This document shows positions 1 to 9,185 of a stretch of DNA of 64,000 nt, in pieces; the first letter of the stretch is position 1; each line of letters starts with the position of its first letter. Position numbers and translations under genes: made by a program. The stretch comes from Caldisericia bacterium (GTDB lineage Bacteria; Caldisericota; Caldisericia; JAAYUI01), in NCBI GenBank assembly GCA_017999835.1, contig JAGNLA010000006.1:1-64000 (forward strand). The letters are read 5' to 3'. The notes beneath the pieces are model-generated. The model ran no database searches, was not told the origin of the DNA, and saw only the letters and a program-made list of their open reading frames with translations.

Positions 1-99
1 GCTGATTATGTCTGGAAGTACAATCACAGAAAAGAACCTACATCGTATCAAGTGAGATTGTTGTTGAAAATGTTGATTAACAGGAGTAATATGGTCTAA
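1..99 (+). pseudogene. C-terminal fragment of a possible transposase, cut by window edge
   Basis: Frame 1 is open from the first base to a TAA at 97-99 and encodes about 32 residues with a YVWKYNHRK motif. A Y-V-W-x-(Y/F)-N-x-R pattern near the C-terminus resembles IS1595/ISXO2-type transposases. This reading explains the apparent ATG at 91, which is preceded by a GGAG but opens only two codons: it is simply the last Met of this frame. Only the tail is visible, so the family call is weak. It could equally be the end of another host gene. Confidence 0.3.
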
Positions 100-100
100 G

Positions 101-793
101 TTGGTGGCTGAGGGTGAGAATTACCCACAAATTTTCATTGATGGGCTTCATTTGATGCCTTACTTTAGCATTGTTGGTGATAAAGTTGCGATCAACACAT
201 TCCATAATGTTACATTCGATGATGGTAGAGAATCGGAATTCGTAGATAATGTCTATTTGCTCGATCTAGATGATGGCGAAATGGAACTTCTCAATGTACC
301 AGGATCGGTTAAATGTGTAGGATACAAAGACCAATTATATTTGGTAATTGACAATAAAAAGGTTGTAAAATACAACATCAAATCAAAATCCTTGGATGGA
401 GAATTATTTGACATCACTAAAAAAATCGAAAATGGATATTGTATGGTCCAACAAAACATCAGCTGGTTCAAATTCCTCGATAATAAAAATCACTACGAAA
501 ATTTCTTGTTCAATCCAAACACTATGGATATATGTCAATCAAACGTAAGTTTTACCGACGATTGGGATTATTTATACAATGACTATTTCTTAGCATGCAT
601 GCGCAAGAATGGTAAGATTGTTGGAATTGACACACAATCATTCAAAGAGACATGGTTTATTTCGACAAATAAGCTTTCAAAATTTAACAAAGTTATCCTT
701 GGTGACGAGCGTGGAATACTCATCCAGAGCGACGGCAAACTCATTTGTTTTGGGCCTCCAGATAATACTGGCAATTCCCAAACAAAACGTTAA
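101..793 (+). CDS. Hypothetical protein, possibly beta-propeller-like, perhaps N-terminally truncated
   Basis: An open frame of about 230 residues starting at TTG 101 or GTG 104, with no ATG nearby and no well-placed Shine-Dalgarno site. There is no signal peptide or membrane segment. The sequence alternates short beta-like stretches (for example VYLLDLDDG, GKIVGIDTQ, GKLICFG) at roughly 40-residue intervals, as in WD/kelch/PQQ-like propeller blades, but I see no diagnostic repeat. It lies directly after a possible transposase tail and lacks a clean start, so it may be the 3' part of a longer gene cut by an insertion. Function unknown. Confidence 0.6.
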   Translation: MVAEGENYPQIFIDGLHLMPYFSIVGDKVAINTFHNVTFDDGRESEFVDNVYLLDLDDGEMELLNVPGSVKCVGYKDQLYLVIDNKKVVKYNIKSKSLDGELFDITKKIENGYCMVQQNISWFKFLDNKNHYENFLFNPNTMDICQSNVSFTDDWDYLYNDYFLACMRKNGKIVGIDTQSFKETWFISTNKLSKFNKVILGDERGILIQSDGKLICFGPPDNTGNSQTKR

Positions 794-925
794 CGTTGGT
801 TAGTTTCAATGACAAAATGGAGCTGGTTTTGGAAGTTGTTTAAGATGCGTTTGGATCTAAGCGTAAAATCACTTTGGTTACAAGATAGCGTTGAATTGCA
901 GATTCTTGTTTTATATGATTCTGTC

Positions 926-956
926 AGTTTACGTTGAGTAAACTTTGATGTAAACT
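926..956. promoter_or_regulatory. Inverted plus direct repeat AGTTTAC/GTAAACT upstream of DUF3795 gene
   Basis: AGTTTAC (926-932) and GTAAACT (938-944) form a perfect 7-bp inverted repeat around a 5-base centre, and a third GTAAACT lies at 950-956. The cluster sits 40 to 70 bases before the next start codon, where an operator would be expected. No regulator can be assigned. Confidence 0.3.
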
Positions 957-994
957 AGCTGGCGATATGCAGATTGGGAGAAAGAGAAGATATC

Positions 995-1432
995 ATGATA
1001 ATGCCTCGCCTTATTGACAAATCCATGGTTGCACCGTGCGGAGTGAACTGTATGGTTTGCTATGTGCATTTGAAGAAGAAAAAGCCATGCCCTGGCTGTA
1101 TGTCTGAAGATGCAGCGGGAAAACCGTTACGGTGTTGCAATTGCCAGATAAAGACTTGTTCAGACAGTAGAGGAATCTCGCGTTGTTTTATGTGCTCCGA
1201 TTTTCCCTGCAAACACATCAAGTCTTTGGATAGAAGCTATAAGACACGCTACAACACAAGCATTGTTGGAAATGGGAATTCCATTTTAAATGATGGTTTT
1301 GAAGTTTTCCTTGCCAATGAAAAGCTGAGATGGTCATGCAGTAAATGTGGGGGTGTTGTTTCCGTTCATGACGGAATATGTTCTGAATGTGGTTTTAATT
1401 TCAGGGATGCTGATTTGGTGTCCTTGCTATAA
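995..1432 (+). CDS. DUF3795-type cysteine-rich protein
   Basis: A cytosolic protein of about 145 residues rich in cysteine. The N-terminal half has the DUF3795 signature: APCGVNCMVCY, then CPGC, CCNCQIKTC and RCFMCSDFPC, which resembles a metal or Fe-S binding cluster set. The last 40 residues add a separate CSKCGG...CSECG zinc-ribbon-like motif. The frame extends up to a TTG at 974, but ATG 995 or ATG 1001 are better starts; a purine-rich GGGAG/AGAAGA stretch lies at 976-990. The biochemical role of DUF3795 proteins is not established. A strong hairpin terminator follows the stop at once. Confidence 0.8.
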   Translation: MIMPRLIDKSMVAPCGVNCMVCYVHLKKKKPCPGCMSEDAAGKPLRCCNCQIKTCSDSRGISRCFMCSDFPCKHIKSLDRSYKTRYNTSIVGNGNSILNDGFEVFLANEKLRWSCSKCGGVVSVHDGICSECGFNFRDADLVSLL

Positions 1433-1460
1433 AAAAGGCCGGCAATAAACCGGCCTTTTT
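1432..1460. terminator. Bidirectional rho-independent terminator
   Basis: Stem GGCCGG (1437-1442) pairs with CCGGCC (1450-1455) across a 7-base loop. An A-run on the left and a T-run on the right make it usable from both strands. It sits between the convergent DUF3795 gene and the flotillin gene. Confidence 0.85.
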
Positions 1461-1474
1461 GTTTTGTTGAGGGC

Positions 1475-2893
1475 TTACTCTTTCTTCTCGTCAACCACTT
1501 TTGACTCGTTCTTTGCTGCAATGCCACCGACTATCTTTTCAATGTCGATGCCTGTTGCTGCCTTCATCTGTTCCATGAACTTCAAAAGTGCACCCGGCGC
1601 AGCCGTCATTATCCTTGATACCGACGAATCACCGGCCGATGATCCTCCGCCGTCGAGAGCGACAACCTTGTCGAACTTGATCTGGCCAAGAGCGTTTGCG
1701 CCCATGCCGGCAACTGTCTTGTAAGCTTCAAGCACAAGGTTGAGTCTTGCAGCCTCGCCGTAAGTGTTCCAGGCTTCTGCTTTCCTCATCAATCCTTCAG
1801 CTTCAGCGAATGCAACCAGCTTGATGCCCTGAGCCTCGGCTTCCTTGACCTTGAGGATTTCCATGGCCTGAGCTTCAGCACGGAGGATTCTGGACTGCTT
1901 TTCGGCATCGGCAGGGACGATCATCTCAGCACGATAACGCTGGAGTTCGGCGTCTGCCTTCGCCTGTTCCACACTCTGTCTGGACTTTTGCTCCATCTCG
2001 AGCACTCTCTGCTGTTCCACAACGACTGCCTGCCTGGCTCTTGCCTCGGCAAGCGGTCCCTGCTGGTCGGCTGTTTTTGTGGATGAAAGAGTTTCGCCTC
2101 TGTATGTCTCGCGGGCAACATCCCTTTGCTTCTGTGCTTCTGCGACTTGCCTTTCCTGTTCGGCCTTGACGACCTCGCCCTCGCGGCGGGCTGTCTCGGC
2201 ACTCTTCATGGCGTCCCTTTCGGCTTCGGCGCGACCGATAACGGCGTCTCTCTTTACTTCGGCGGTTCTCTTTATACCAAGTGATTCAAGATAGCCCTTG
2301 TCGTCGCGGATGTCCTGGATGTTGATGATATCGATGATGACGCCGATTTTTGCAAGCTCTTCGGAAGTTTGCTCAAGCACTTTCGAGATGAACAGGTCTT
2401 TTTCACGGTATAGTTGTTCGACAGTCATGATGCCGATGATGTCACGCAGCTGACCTTCAAGCGTCTGCTTGATGATCTGCATGATCTGCTGCTTTGTTGA
2501 CCCAAGGAATCTTTCGACTGCGCGAGCAATCATCTCCTCGTCACTACCAATTTTGACGTTTGCCACGGCGTCAATCGTGACTGGAACGCCTTCTTTTGAG
2601 TACTGATTCACTACCCTTACATCGGAGAGGTTCATCAATTCAAGCGAAATTCTGCTGACCTTTTCGATGACAGGCACTCTGAATGCAGCGCCGCCGACGA
2701 TTGCCCTCCAGCCACGGGTGACCCAGTGCTTGTTGCCCTTGTCGTCTTCAACCAGTGTCCTGTAGCGTCGTCCTGTCAGGATGAGTGCTTCTGATGGTTC
2801 TGCCTTGAGATAGTTACTGACAAACAACGAGAAAATAATTATTATTCCGACAACTCCAAGTATTGCAATCACAGCGATTGTTCCAATAGTCAT
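1475..2893 (-). CDS. Flotillin-like SPFH/band 7 membrane protein
   Basis: 472 residues. One N-terminal hydrophobic segment (about residues 4-27) is followed by an SPFH/band-7 domain (about 30-205, with FRVPVIEKVSRISLELM and VTIDAVANVKI). A long charged coiled coil (about 210-400) follows with repeated AEA/EAEA patterns (RAEAERDAM, AEAQAMEILKVKEAEAQ), typical of FloT/YuaG flotillins. These scaffold membrane microdomains and interact with an NfeD-family partner. That partner is the gene just upstream on the same strand, 18 bases away, so the pair is an operon. Length fits bacterial flotillins (about 500 residues). The start is ATG 2893, preceded by GGAGG. Confidence 0.92.
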   Translation of the reverse strand: MTIGTIAVIAILGVVGIIIIFSLFVSNYLKAEPSEALILTGRRYRTLVEDDKGNKHWVTRGWRAIVGGAAFRVPVIEKVSRISLELMNLSDVRVVNQYSKEGVPVTIDAVANVKIGSDEEMIARAVERFLGSTKQQIMQIIKQTLEGQLRDIIGIMTVEQLYREKDLFISKVLEQTSEELAKIGVIIDIINIQDIRDDKGYLESLGIKRTAEVKRDAVIGRAEAERDAMKSAETARREGEVVKAEQERQVAEAQKQRDVARETYRGETLSSTKTADQQGPLAEARARQAVVVEQQRVLEMEQKSRQSVEQAKADAELQRYRAEMIVPADAEKQSRILRAEAQAMEILKVKEAEAQGIKLVAFAEAEGLMRKAEAWNTYGEAARLNLVLEAYKTVAGMGANALGQIKFDKVVALDGGGSSAGDSSVSRIMTAAPGALLKFMEQMKAATGIDIEKIVGGIAAKNESKVVDEKKE

Positions 2894-2911
2894 TTAATTG
2901 TCCTCCTCCGA

Positions 2912-3508
2912 TTACTGGACTTTTGCAAGTCCGCCTGTCACCGACATTACGGTGATCTTTTGCCCTTTTTTGAATCCGGTGTTTGCTGATGCTGACATGG
3001 CTCTTATGTATATGGTCTGACCTGTCTTGGGATCGGTTGTTCTGATCTCACCGACTGAGCCTGGAAGTATTTCTGAAGTCACGATACCTTCCGCGCTGAC
3101 CATTCTCTGTGTACTGACCAGCGAGTTGGCCTGCAGCCTGAAGAGCATCTTGAGCAGCTGGTAGACAACAAAGTATGTTACCAATCCACCAACAATACCC
3201 AATGCCCAGTGGGGGACGTATGGAATGTTGTAATACCAGCCTATATAGCCTGCAACGCCAAAGCCAATTATGAAAGCCAGAATAAGCCGCAAACCCAGAA
3301 TACCAGGGCCATCGCCAGGGATTTCTCCTGCATGGAGTTCAATTCCATGAACATCGAAATCATGACCGTTGCCTCCGATGTTTAGATCGTGGTCAATATC
3401 ATGACCTACACCGGAAAAATCGTGGTGTCCCAATCCTGTCAGAAGCATTATCAGAAGGAAGAGGGTGGCACCGCCTACCATAATCAGATAAACTGTTCCC
3501 ATATCCAT
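2912..3508 (-). CDS. NfeD-like membrane protein (flotillin partner)
   Basis: 198 residues. A hydrophobic N-terminal segment (about 5-23) is followed by a His/Asp/Gly-rich loop (about 26-65), two further membrane segments (about 70-90 and 98-118), and a C-terminal OB-fold-like domain (about 140-198: AEGIVTSEILPGSVGEI...ITVMSVTGGLAKV) typical of the NfeD/YuaF/YqiJ family. It lies immediately upstream of the flotillin gene as in Bacillus yuaF-yuaG and E. coli yqiJ-yqiK, and probably modulates flotillin assembly. The His/Asp-rich loop is a possible metal-binding extra. A -35/-10 pair upstream overlaps the -35 box of the divergent gene. Confidence 0.88.
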   Translation of the reverse strand: MDMGTVYLIMVGGATLFLLIMLLTGLGHHDFSGVGHDIDHDLNIGGNGHDFDVHGIELHAGEIPGDGPGILGLRLILAFIIGFGVAGYIGWYYNIPYVPHWALGIVGGLVTYFVVYQLLKMLFRLQANSLVSTQRMVSAEGIVTSEILPGSVGEIRTTDPKTGQTIYIRAMSASANTGFKKGQKITVMSVTGGLAKVQ

Positions 3509-3581
3509 TTTCTTTGCTCTCCTTTTATTCTAAACAATGGATGGCTTTTGGCAATATTTCCATTCTCTAAGACACACTAAT

Positions 3582-3631
3582 ATTATATTTGTTTTTTTAC
3601 GGTTGCCAAAGAGGAGTGGGTTGTCTATAAT
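3582..3631. promoter_or_regulatory. Back-to-back divergent promoters sharing a -35 region
   Basis: Plus strand: TTGCCA (3603-3608), 17-base spacer, TATAAT (3626-3631). Minus strand: TTGGCA (complement of 3604-3609), 16-base spacer, TATAAT (complement of 3582-3587). The two -35 boxes overlap by five bases, so polymerase can probably occupy only one at a time. They drive the flotillin operon leftwards and the N/Q-rich protein rightwards. The plus start at about 3639 coincides with ATG 3640, which implies a leaderless mRNA. Confidence 0.7.
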
Positions 3632-3639
3632 GGTCAAAA

Positions 3640-4257
3640 ATGAGAAAGAATCTTAGCATTTCTACTGAAGCACTGGGAAAGATGCTCGCTGAGTATCTGG
3701 TTATTCAAGGATGGGCGGAGGAGAATCCCGATGGTTCAATAACGCTCAACCAAACAGGCATGGAGAAGCTTTCTGGCCCTCCATACTTTTTCTACCTGCG
3801 TGACGAGGACAGTCCTGATGAAGTCAATCAGGTAGAAATTGCTAGCACGGCAGCAACATTCACTTGGTACCAGAAGAATTTTTCCCCTGGGAAGTTCAAG
3901 CAGCGTAATGACGACAAACAAACCCAGATGCAACCTGATCTAAACAACTGGAAACCAGGATTGATATCAAATGGATCTGACAATCCCAGACCTCAACCCA
4001 TGCAAATGTACAACTCCCGACCACAGCAACAGGGTGGTAAGAAATTCTATCCAAAGCACCAAGGAAATCAGCAACATGGGCAACAGGGTGGAAAGAAATT
4101 CTTCAATAAGAACTATCAACACAACAACAATAATCAGCATTTCCAGAAAAAACAGAACACAGGCTCACAGGTGGGCGGTTCACCGATAAAACTTTCGCAT
4201 AATGTTCCCCAGATAGCAAAACCTCAACACTTCAAAAACAACAAATTCAGGAAGTGA
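3640..4257 (+). CDS. Basic N/Q/G-rich low-complexity protein, function unknown
   Basis: 205 residues. The first 85 or so look folded (a helical start MRKNLSISTEALGKMLAEYL, then an acidic stretch). Residues about 95-205 are low complexity and rich in Asn, Gln, His, Gly and Lys, with near-repeats of the form QQ-GGKKF(Y/F)-K/N-K (three GGKK(F) units) and a basic tail ending NNKFRK. No signal peptide or membrane segment. Such tails are typical of intrinsically disordered nucleic-acid-binding or phase-separating proteins, but that is inference. An in-frame TAA at 3628 fixes the start at ATG 3640, eight bases after a perfect TATAAT, so the mRNA is probably leaderless; the GAGGAG at 3611 lies in the promoter spacer. 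Confidence 0.7.
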   Translation: MRKNLSISTEALGKMLAEYLVIQGWAEENPDGSITLNQTGMEKLSGPPYFFYLRDEDSPDEVNQVEIASTAATFTWYQKNFSPGKFKQRNDDKQTQMQPDLNNWKPGLISNGSDNPRPQPMQMYNSRPQQQGGKKFYPKHQGNQQHGQQGGKKFFNKNYQHNNNNQHFQKKQNTGSQVGGSPIKLSHNVPQIAKPQHFKNNKFRK

Positions 4258-4442
4258 CTTTCGCTAGGCTTTTTAACATTCTGCCTATGAGAGTTGCCAT
4301 GGCCAGGCAGACAGATAAAGGTCAATTGTCTATTTTTTTGGTGTAGTTTAAAATTACGCAGGCATGTCCAGTTGTTTTTCTATTTCGATGAACGCTTGCA
4401 TGGTTTTTCCTTTGCGGTATTATGAACATGTCAGGAGGTTTT

Positions 4443-7400
4443 ATGAAAGAACAAAAATGGTTATCAATCATCCTAACTCTGGCTTTGTTGTTACAGATTC
4501 AAGTCAATCCTGTCAAAGCCGAACCCTATACGGTGCTTAAAAGCACGGTCTGGAATGGCACTGTTGTCATGCCGGAAGGGTTTTATGTGGCGCCAGGCGC
4601 AACACTCACCATTGTTCCGGGCACGGTTGTAAAGCTTGGCGGCAATATAGGCGTGAAGGGCAAGATAAAAGCTCTTGGCAATCCAGGTGAACCGATAGTT
4701 TTCACATCTGCAAAAGATAAACCTCAAGCAGGTGACTGGGGTTATTTTGAGTTCCAGACGACTGACGGAGCCTGTGACTTCTCATTCTGCAAATTCCAGT
4801 ATGGTGGCAAAGGTGGTTTTGGCACACTCAAAATTGGCGCCCCTACGGGCATGGATGACAGAGTGCATTTTGATAATTGTACCGTTTCAGATTCAGCCTC
4901 ACAGGGAATTTGGATTGCCAAAGGGAATCCAATCATTTCAAGCTGTATCATAAAAAATTGTGCTGATCCGGCAAAAGGCGCAGGCATCTGGTTGCAGGAG
5001 GCGTCAAGTCCATCCATTTCAGGGACATCAATTGAAAACTGTACAATGGCCATAAAAACTGACCTGGACAGCACTCCGTCCATGCTTGGTAATAGAGCCA
5101 GCGGAAACAAGAAAAATGCAGTTGTTGTCGATACGGGAACAATTTCCAAAAATATTACATGGGATTCCAACATCCCATACCTGCTTGAAAAACAGATTGT
5201 CATTGCCAAGTCGGGCGTATTGACGGTCATGCCTGGCAATGTCATTAAAACTGCTTCTTCAATTGCTGTTGCGGATGGCTCGTTGCATCTGATGGGAACA
5301 GCCGAAGAACCGGTGACTGTCACCTCGGTCAATGACGACTCTGTTGGTGGTGATGTTTATAGTGATGGTCAAGGAAAAACACCACAGGCTGGCGATTGGG
5401 GACAGATAGAGTTTCAAACCCAGGCCATGCCAAGCACATTGACGTATACAAATCTGTATTATGGCGGTGGCAAGGTCGACAATAACAGTGGTTATGGCAT
5501 CATAAAGTTCGGCGCAGCTGGCGGTGTCGGAAACAACATCAAACTGTACAATTGCAATATCGCCCACTCTCAGACGACCGGTCTATGGTTCCAGGCTTCA
5601 TCGCCGTCACTTTACAACTGCTCGGTAAGCGATTGCAAAAACGAAGAGTTTGGCGCAGCTGTCTGGCTGATGAGCAAGAGCAAGCCTTTGCTTTGGGGAT
5701 GCAAACTCACAGACTGCAAGTGGGCAATCTACTCCGACGGCGACTCCTATGCCATGGGCAAGGAGATGGTTGTCGAGAAGAATCAATTCAACTGCATCTA
5801 TTACGGTGAAAGGTACGAAAGCCTTCTGCTTGACGGCGAGGTTGTGTGGGATTCTGAGTTGGTTCATTACATTCCAAAAACCATTGGTGTTCAGCCGACA
5901 GGCGTTTTAAGGCTCATGCCTGGCGTAATCCTGAAATACTCAGGCATCATCAGGGTCGACGGCAGGCTTGTAGCCATAGGCACAAAGGAAAAACCAATTT
6001 ACTTCACATCAATAAAAGACGACACCGTCGGTGGCGACACAAATGGCGATGGCACCATGGGAGACCCCAAGCCTGGCGACAACCAGGGCATTCAGTTTCT
6101 GTCATCTCGAGGAAAGTCGATTCTGAGCAACTGCATCATAAGGTACGGTGGAGAAGGTGGCAACGGAAACGTCTACTTTGGCCAGGACAAGAATGTCAAA
6201 AACGAACAAGTGATGGACAATTGTCTGATCTCTGATTCACTCAACCAAGCCATAAAGTGCAGAAAAGCCAATGTCGATATCATGAATTGCCAGATAAAAA
6301 ACTGCCAAAATAAAAACACTGGCTTTGCTGTTCAAATGGAAAACGAAAGTTTTGTCAGAATGATTGATTGTTCAATTGACAAAACCATGCACCTGTTTGA
6401 CATGACGCCTGAGTGCAGTTTCAAGACGAAAAACATAACATCAACCAACATCGGCGAGGAGCTTGTCGGTGGTTATGGCGGAATTCACATAAACAAAACT
6501 CTGGGCAAAAGGCTTCAGAAGAATACCATTTGGAACGCTGAGTACCCGTTTATCCTTGAAGATGATTTCTATGTCGACAAGGATGTCACCCTTACCATTG
6601 CAAAAGGCAACGTTGTCAAGCTTCCAAAATCATTTTATGTTTATGGCACCCTCAATTGTGCCGGTACAGAAGACGCCCCGATCTACTTCACCTCCGTTCA
6701 TGACGATACAGCAGGCGGGGACAGCAACTTGAATGGAGCTTTATCATTGCCAAGACCAGGTGATCATGGCCAGATAGAGTTCAACGGTTCTATAGGCGAG
6801 TGCTCTATAAGTCACGTTATTGTAAGGTATGGCGGAGCTGACCTCAATCAGGGAACCATCAAGATAGGTGGCAACACCGGCGTTGACAGCAAACTCAAGC
6901 TCTCAAACCTAACTGTCGAAAACAGCTCCACCCAGGGACTTTACATTCAAAACTCAAAACCCGAGATAAAAAACATAATAATCACAGGCTGCAAAAATCA
7001 GGATCAGCTCGGTGCAGCCATTTATGTCACAGGCCAGTCTGACCCTGACATCATGTACGCCAACATCACAGATTGCACCTGGGCTGCTTACAATAACATG
7101 CTCAAGGGTGGCGACCTTACAATGCAGAACGTCTGGTTTGGCGACCCATCAGGTCCAACTGATCCTGAAGGCAACCCGGACGGCAAAGGTTTGCCGATAA
7201 AGGGCAGCGTTTCATACAAACCATTTGAAAAAGAACCACTTAAGTTTGTTGGCGCTGGTGGCAAGGGCGGAGAGCTTCCGCCGTATACAAGACCGGTTCC
7301 AACGTTTGAATCGCCCGTGGAAGTTCCATTAGCCTTGGAAGTCAACCCAATGATAGTGAAAGCCAACGCTGGCTCTACGTTTGAGATTGAAGCAAAATCG

Positions 7401-8495
7401 GGTGTTGCTCCGTATAAGTTCAAATCACTTGACGATTCCATCTGCAAACTGACTGACCAAAAAGATGGTGTGGCAAAGTTCGCAATGACAGGTACTGGCG
7501 CAACAATGGTTCAGGTATCTGATTCCAGCGACCAGATGGACAACGTCTGGGTAACCAATAAAACCGTAGGTTCCCCCAAAACTTTGCCGATCCTTACTCC
7601 ACAGGCATCCGTGGTTAAGGTTGGCTGGACAACCAGTTTCAAAGTTGTAGGCAATATGTCCGAAGAACCAAAAGCAATGTTAATGCCTGGGCTTTCAGCC
7701 AATATTGTAGATTCCAACAATGGAGAAATCACTGTTTATGGCAAAAAGGCCGGAGTGGAAGCCATAAAAGTTGTTATTGGCAATGTTTCAATGGAATCAA
7801 AGATAATCATCTACGCTGACGATGGCACAACACACGAGTCGGTCTGGGATTTCAGGGCTACCCCAGGTGACGGCAAGGCCAGGCTGATGTGGAAACTGCC
7901 AAACATCCAGCAAAAAACATTCGAAGGTGTTGTGCTGATGATGAATGGGAATCCGATAACCGAGGTTGGAAACGAACAAACAAACTATACAGTCACAGGC
8001 TTGAAAAACGGTACAACCTACACCTTTGGCATAAGAGCAAGATCTGGTGGCAGCACGATCACAAAAACCTGTACACCAGGGAAACTCTCAAATTCCATAG
8101 TCCTTTGGATTGGAAAACCAGATGTCATTGTTGACGGCACCAAGGGTTTCGTCGACAAAAATAAAGCTGTTGTGCCAACCATCGTAGGTAAATCGACGAT
8201 GGTGCCGTTCAGGTTTATTGGAGAGGCTCTGGGTGCCGAAATCAGTTGGGTTGGCGACACCAAAGAAGTTGGTTTCTGGACTCCGAGAGCAGACATTAAA
8301 ATTTATATTGGCAAGAAAACGGGTACAAGCTTTGAAACACAGATAACAATAGACCCCCCTCCACAAGTAATCCTGGGGAAAACCTATATTCCTCTGAGAA
8401 CTGTTTCAGAATTGCTTGGCGCAAAAGTTGTGTATGAAGCGAAAACCAAGAAGATCACAATCACCTATGAAAGGCCATGGTCGGCCAACTGGTGA
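4443..8495 (+). CDS. Secreted beta-helix protein with FN3 and C-terminal stalk domain
   Basis: 1350 residues from ATG 4443, which has AGGAGG just upstream (an earlier ATG at 4422 has none). A signal peptide (about 1-27) is followed by four modules of about 205-230 residues starting near 37, 240, 469 and 697. Each opens with W(N/D)..., then GxLTVxPGxVxK and a DDxVGGDxNGDG-like Asp-rich loop, then short repeats of right-handed parallel beta-helix type. After an Ig-like stretch come a fibronectin type III domain (about 1131-1215) and a copper-amine-oxidase-N/stalk domain (about 1219-1350: STMVPFRFIGEALGAEISW, TYIPLRTVSELLGAKV). It is probably a cell-surface polysaccharide-binding or adhesive protein; no catalytic residues can be assigned. 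The gene runs into the response regulator 9 bases downstream. Confidence 0.85.
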   Translation: MKEQKWLSIILTLALLLQIQVNPVKAEPYTVLKSTVWNGTVVMPEGFYVAPGATLTIVPGTVVKLGGNIGVKGKIKALGNPGEPIVFTSAKDKPQAGDWGYFEFQTTDGACDFSFCKFQYGGKGGFGTLKIGAPTGMDDRVHFDNCTVSDSASQGIWIAKGNPIISSCIIKNCADPAKGAGIWLQEASSPSISGTSIENCTMAIKTDLDSTPSMLGNRASGNKKNAVVVDTGTISKNITWDSNIPYLLEKQIVIAKSGVLTVMPGNVIKTASSIAVADGSLHLMGTAEEPVTVTSVNDDSVGGDVYSDGQGKTPQAGDWGQIEFQTQAMPSTLTYTNLYYGGGKVDNNSGYGIIKFGAAGGVGNNIKLYNCNIAHSQTTGLWFQASSPSLYNCSVSDCKNEEFGAAVWLMSKSKPLLWGCKLTDCKWAIYSDGDSYAMGKEMVVEKNQFNCIYYGERYESLLLDGEVVWDSELVHYIPKTIGVQPTGVLRLMPGVILKYSGIIRVDGRLVAIGTKEKPIYFTSIKDDTVGGDTNGDGTMGDPKPGDNQGIQFLSSRGKSILSNCIIRYGGEGGNGNVYFGQDKNVKNEQVMDNCLISDSLNQAIKCRKANVDIMNCQIKNCQNKNTGFAVQMENESFVRMIDCSIDKTMHLFDMTPECSFKTKNITSTNIGEELVGGYGGIHINKTLGKRLQKNTIWNAEYPFILEDDFYVDKDVTLTIAKGNVVKLPKSFYVYGTLNCAGTEDAPIYFTSVHDDTAGGDSNLNGALSLPRPGDHGQIEFNGSIGECSISHVIVRYGGADLNQGTIKIGGNTGVDSKLKLSNLTVENSSTQGLYIQNSKPEIKNIIITGCKNQDQLGAAIYVTGQSDPDIMYANITDCTWAAYNNMLKGGDLTMQNVWFGDPSGPTDPEGNPDGKGLPIKGSVSYKPFEKEPLKFVGAGGKGGELPPYTRPVPTFESPVEVPLALEVNPMIVKANAGSTFEIEAKSGVAPYKFKSLDDSICKLTDQKDGVAKFAMTGTGATMVQVSDSSDQMDNVWVTNKTVGSPKTLPILTPQASVVKVGWTTSFKVVGNMSEEPKAMLMPGLSANIVDSNNGEITVYGKKAGVEAIKVVIGNVSMESKIIIYADDGTTHESVWDFRATPGDGKARLMWKLPNIQQKTFEGVVLMMNGNPITEVGNEQTNYTVTGLKNGTTYTFGIRARSGGSTITKTCTPGKLSNSIVLWIGKPDVIVDGTKGFVDKNKAVVPTIVGKSTMVPFRFIGEALGAEISWVGDTKEVGFWTPRADIKIYIGKKTGTSFETQITIDPPPQVILGKTYIPLRTVSELLGAKVVYEAKTKKITITYERPWSANW

Positions 8496-8504
8496 GGAGG
8501 TAGA

Positions 8505-9164
8505 ATGTATCGCGGTCAAATAATGGTAATCGATGACGCACCCTATATCTGTAACATGATCGAAACGTTGCTATCCGGTGTTGGTTATGAAGTTACGTGT
8601 TTTACAAAAGCCAGAGAAGCTTTGATGTCACTCTCCAAGGGTTCCCCTGATCTGATCATATGCGACATCGTCATGCCAGAAATGGATGGTTTTGAGTTCA
8701 GACGGGCTTTAACCGAAGACCGACGCACAGCCCACATCCCTTTCTGTTTTCTGACAGCAAAGGATGACATGGAACTGATGATTGAAGGTATGAACGCAGG
8801 TGTGCTTGACTATTTCAAAAAACCAATCTCCCCGAAAGAACTTCTTGAGCACATCGACAGGATCATGGACAACCTCAATGGTGCAAGAAACCACTTGCTG
8901 GATAGAATTTTGGCTGAAGGTGATCTTGAAACTGTCAAATTCCCCATGATTGAAAGAGTTCTGGATTCAATAAAGTACACAGGGAAGCTGATTATGGACT
9001 CCAAGTCGGTAAACCCTTTGACTATTTTTTACAGGCGTGGTCGACCAATAGCAGCCAATCGCCAGGATGGCACGACAGGACACGAAGCCTACGTGCTTGC
9101 TGACAAAATGTTTGGCCAGTTCTCGGTCGAACTGATTACCGAAGAGGTTGTGGTACAGTTCTAG
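8505..9164 (+). CDS. Response regulator, receiver domain plus DUF4388/PATAN-like tail
   Basis: 219 residues. The N-terminal receiver (1-120) keeps the phosphorylation residues: acidic pair D10/D11, phospho-acceptor D54 in CDIVMPEMDG, a Thr in FLTAKDD, and K106 in YFKKPIS. The C-terminal 90 residues have no DNA-binding helix-turn-helix; they resemble the small DUF4388/PATAN-type domain found in regulators of motility or polarity (MIERVLDSIKYTGKLIM...FYRRGRPIAANRQDGTTGHEA). GAGGAGG precedes the ATG. No histidine kinase is adjacent. It is 9 bases after the large beta-helix protein and likely co-transcribed with it. Confidence 0.85.
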   Translation: MYRGQIMVIDDAPYICNMIETLLSGVGYEVTCFTKAREALMSLSKGSPDLIICDIVMPEMDGFEFRRALTEDRRTAHIPFCFLTAKDDMELMIEGMNAGVLDYFKKPISPKELLEHIDRIMDNLNGARNHLLDRILAEGDLETVKFPMIERVLDSIKYTGKLIMDSKSVNPLTIFYRRGRPIAANRQDGTTGHEAYVLADKMFGQFSVELITEEVVVQF

Positions 9165-9185
9165 CAGAAACATCTATTATTGATA

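Noticed and set aside
91-99. ATG with GGAG upstream as start of the 101-793 gene
   Set aside because: It is out of frame with that gene and opens only two codons; it is the last Met of a frame open from base 1.
4742-5332. Minus-strand frame of 196 codons
   Set aside because: Shadow of the beta-helix gene; no SD and a composition typical of antisense frames.
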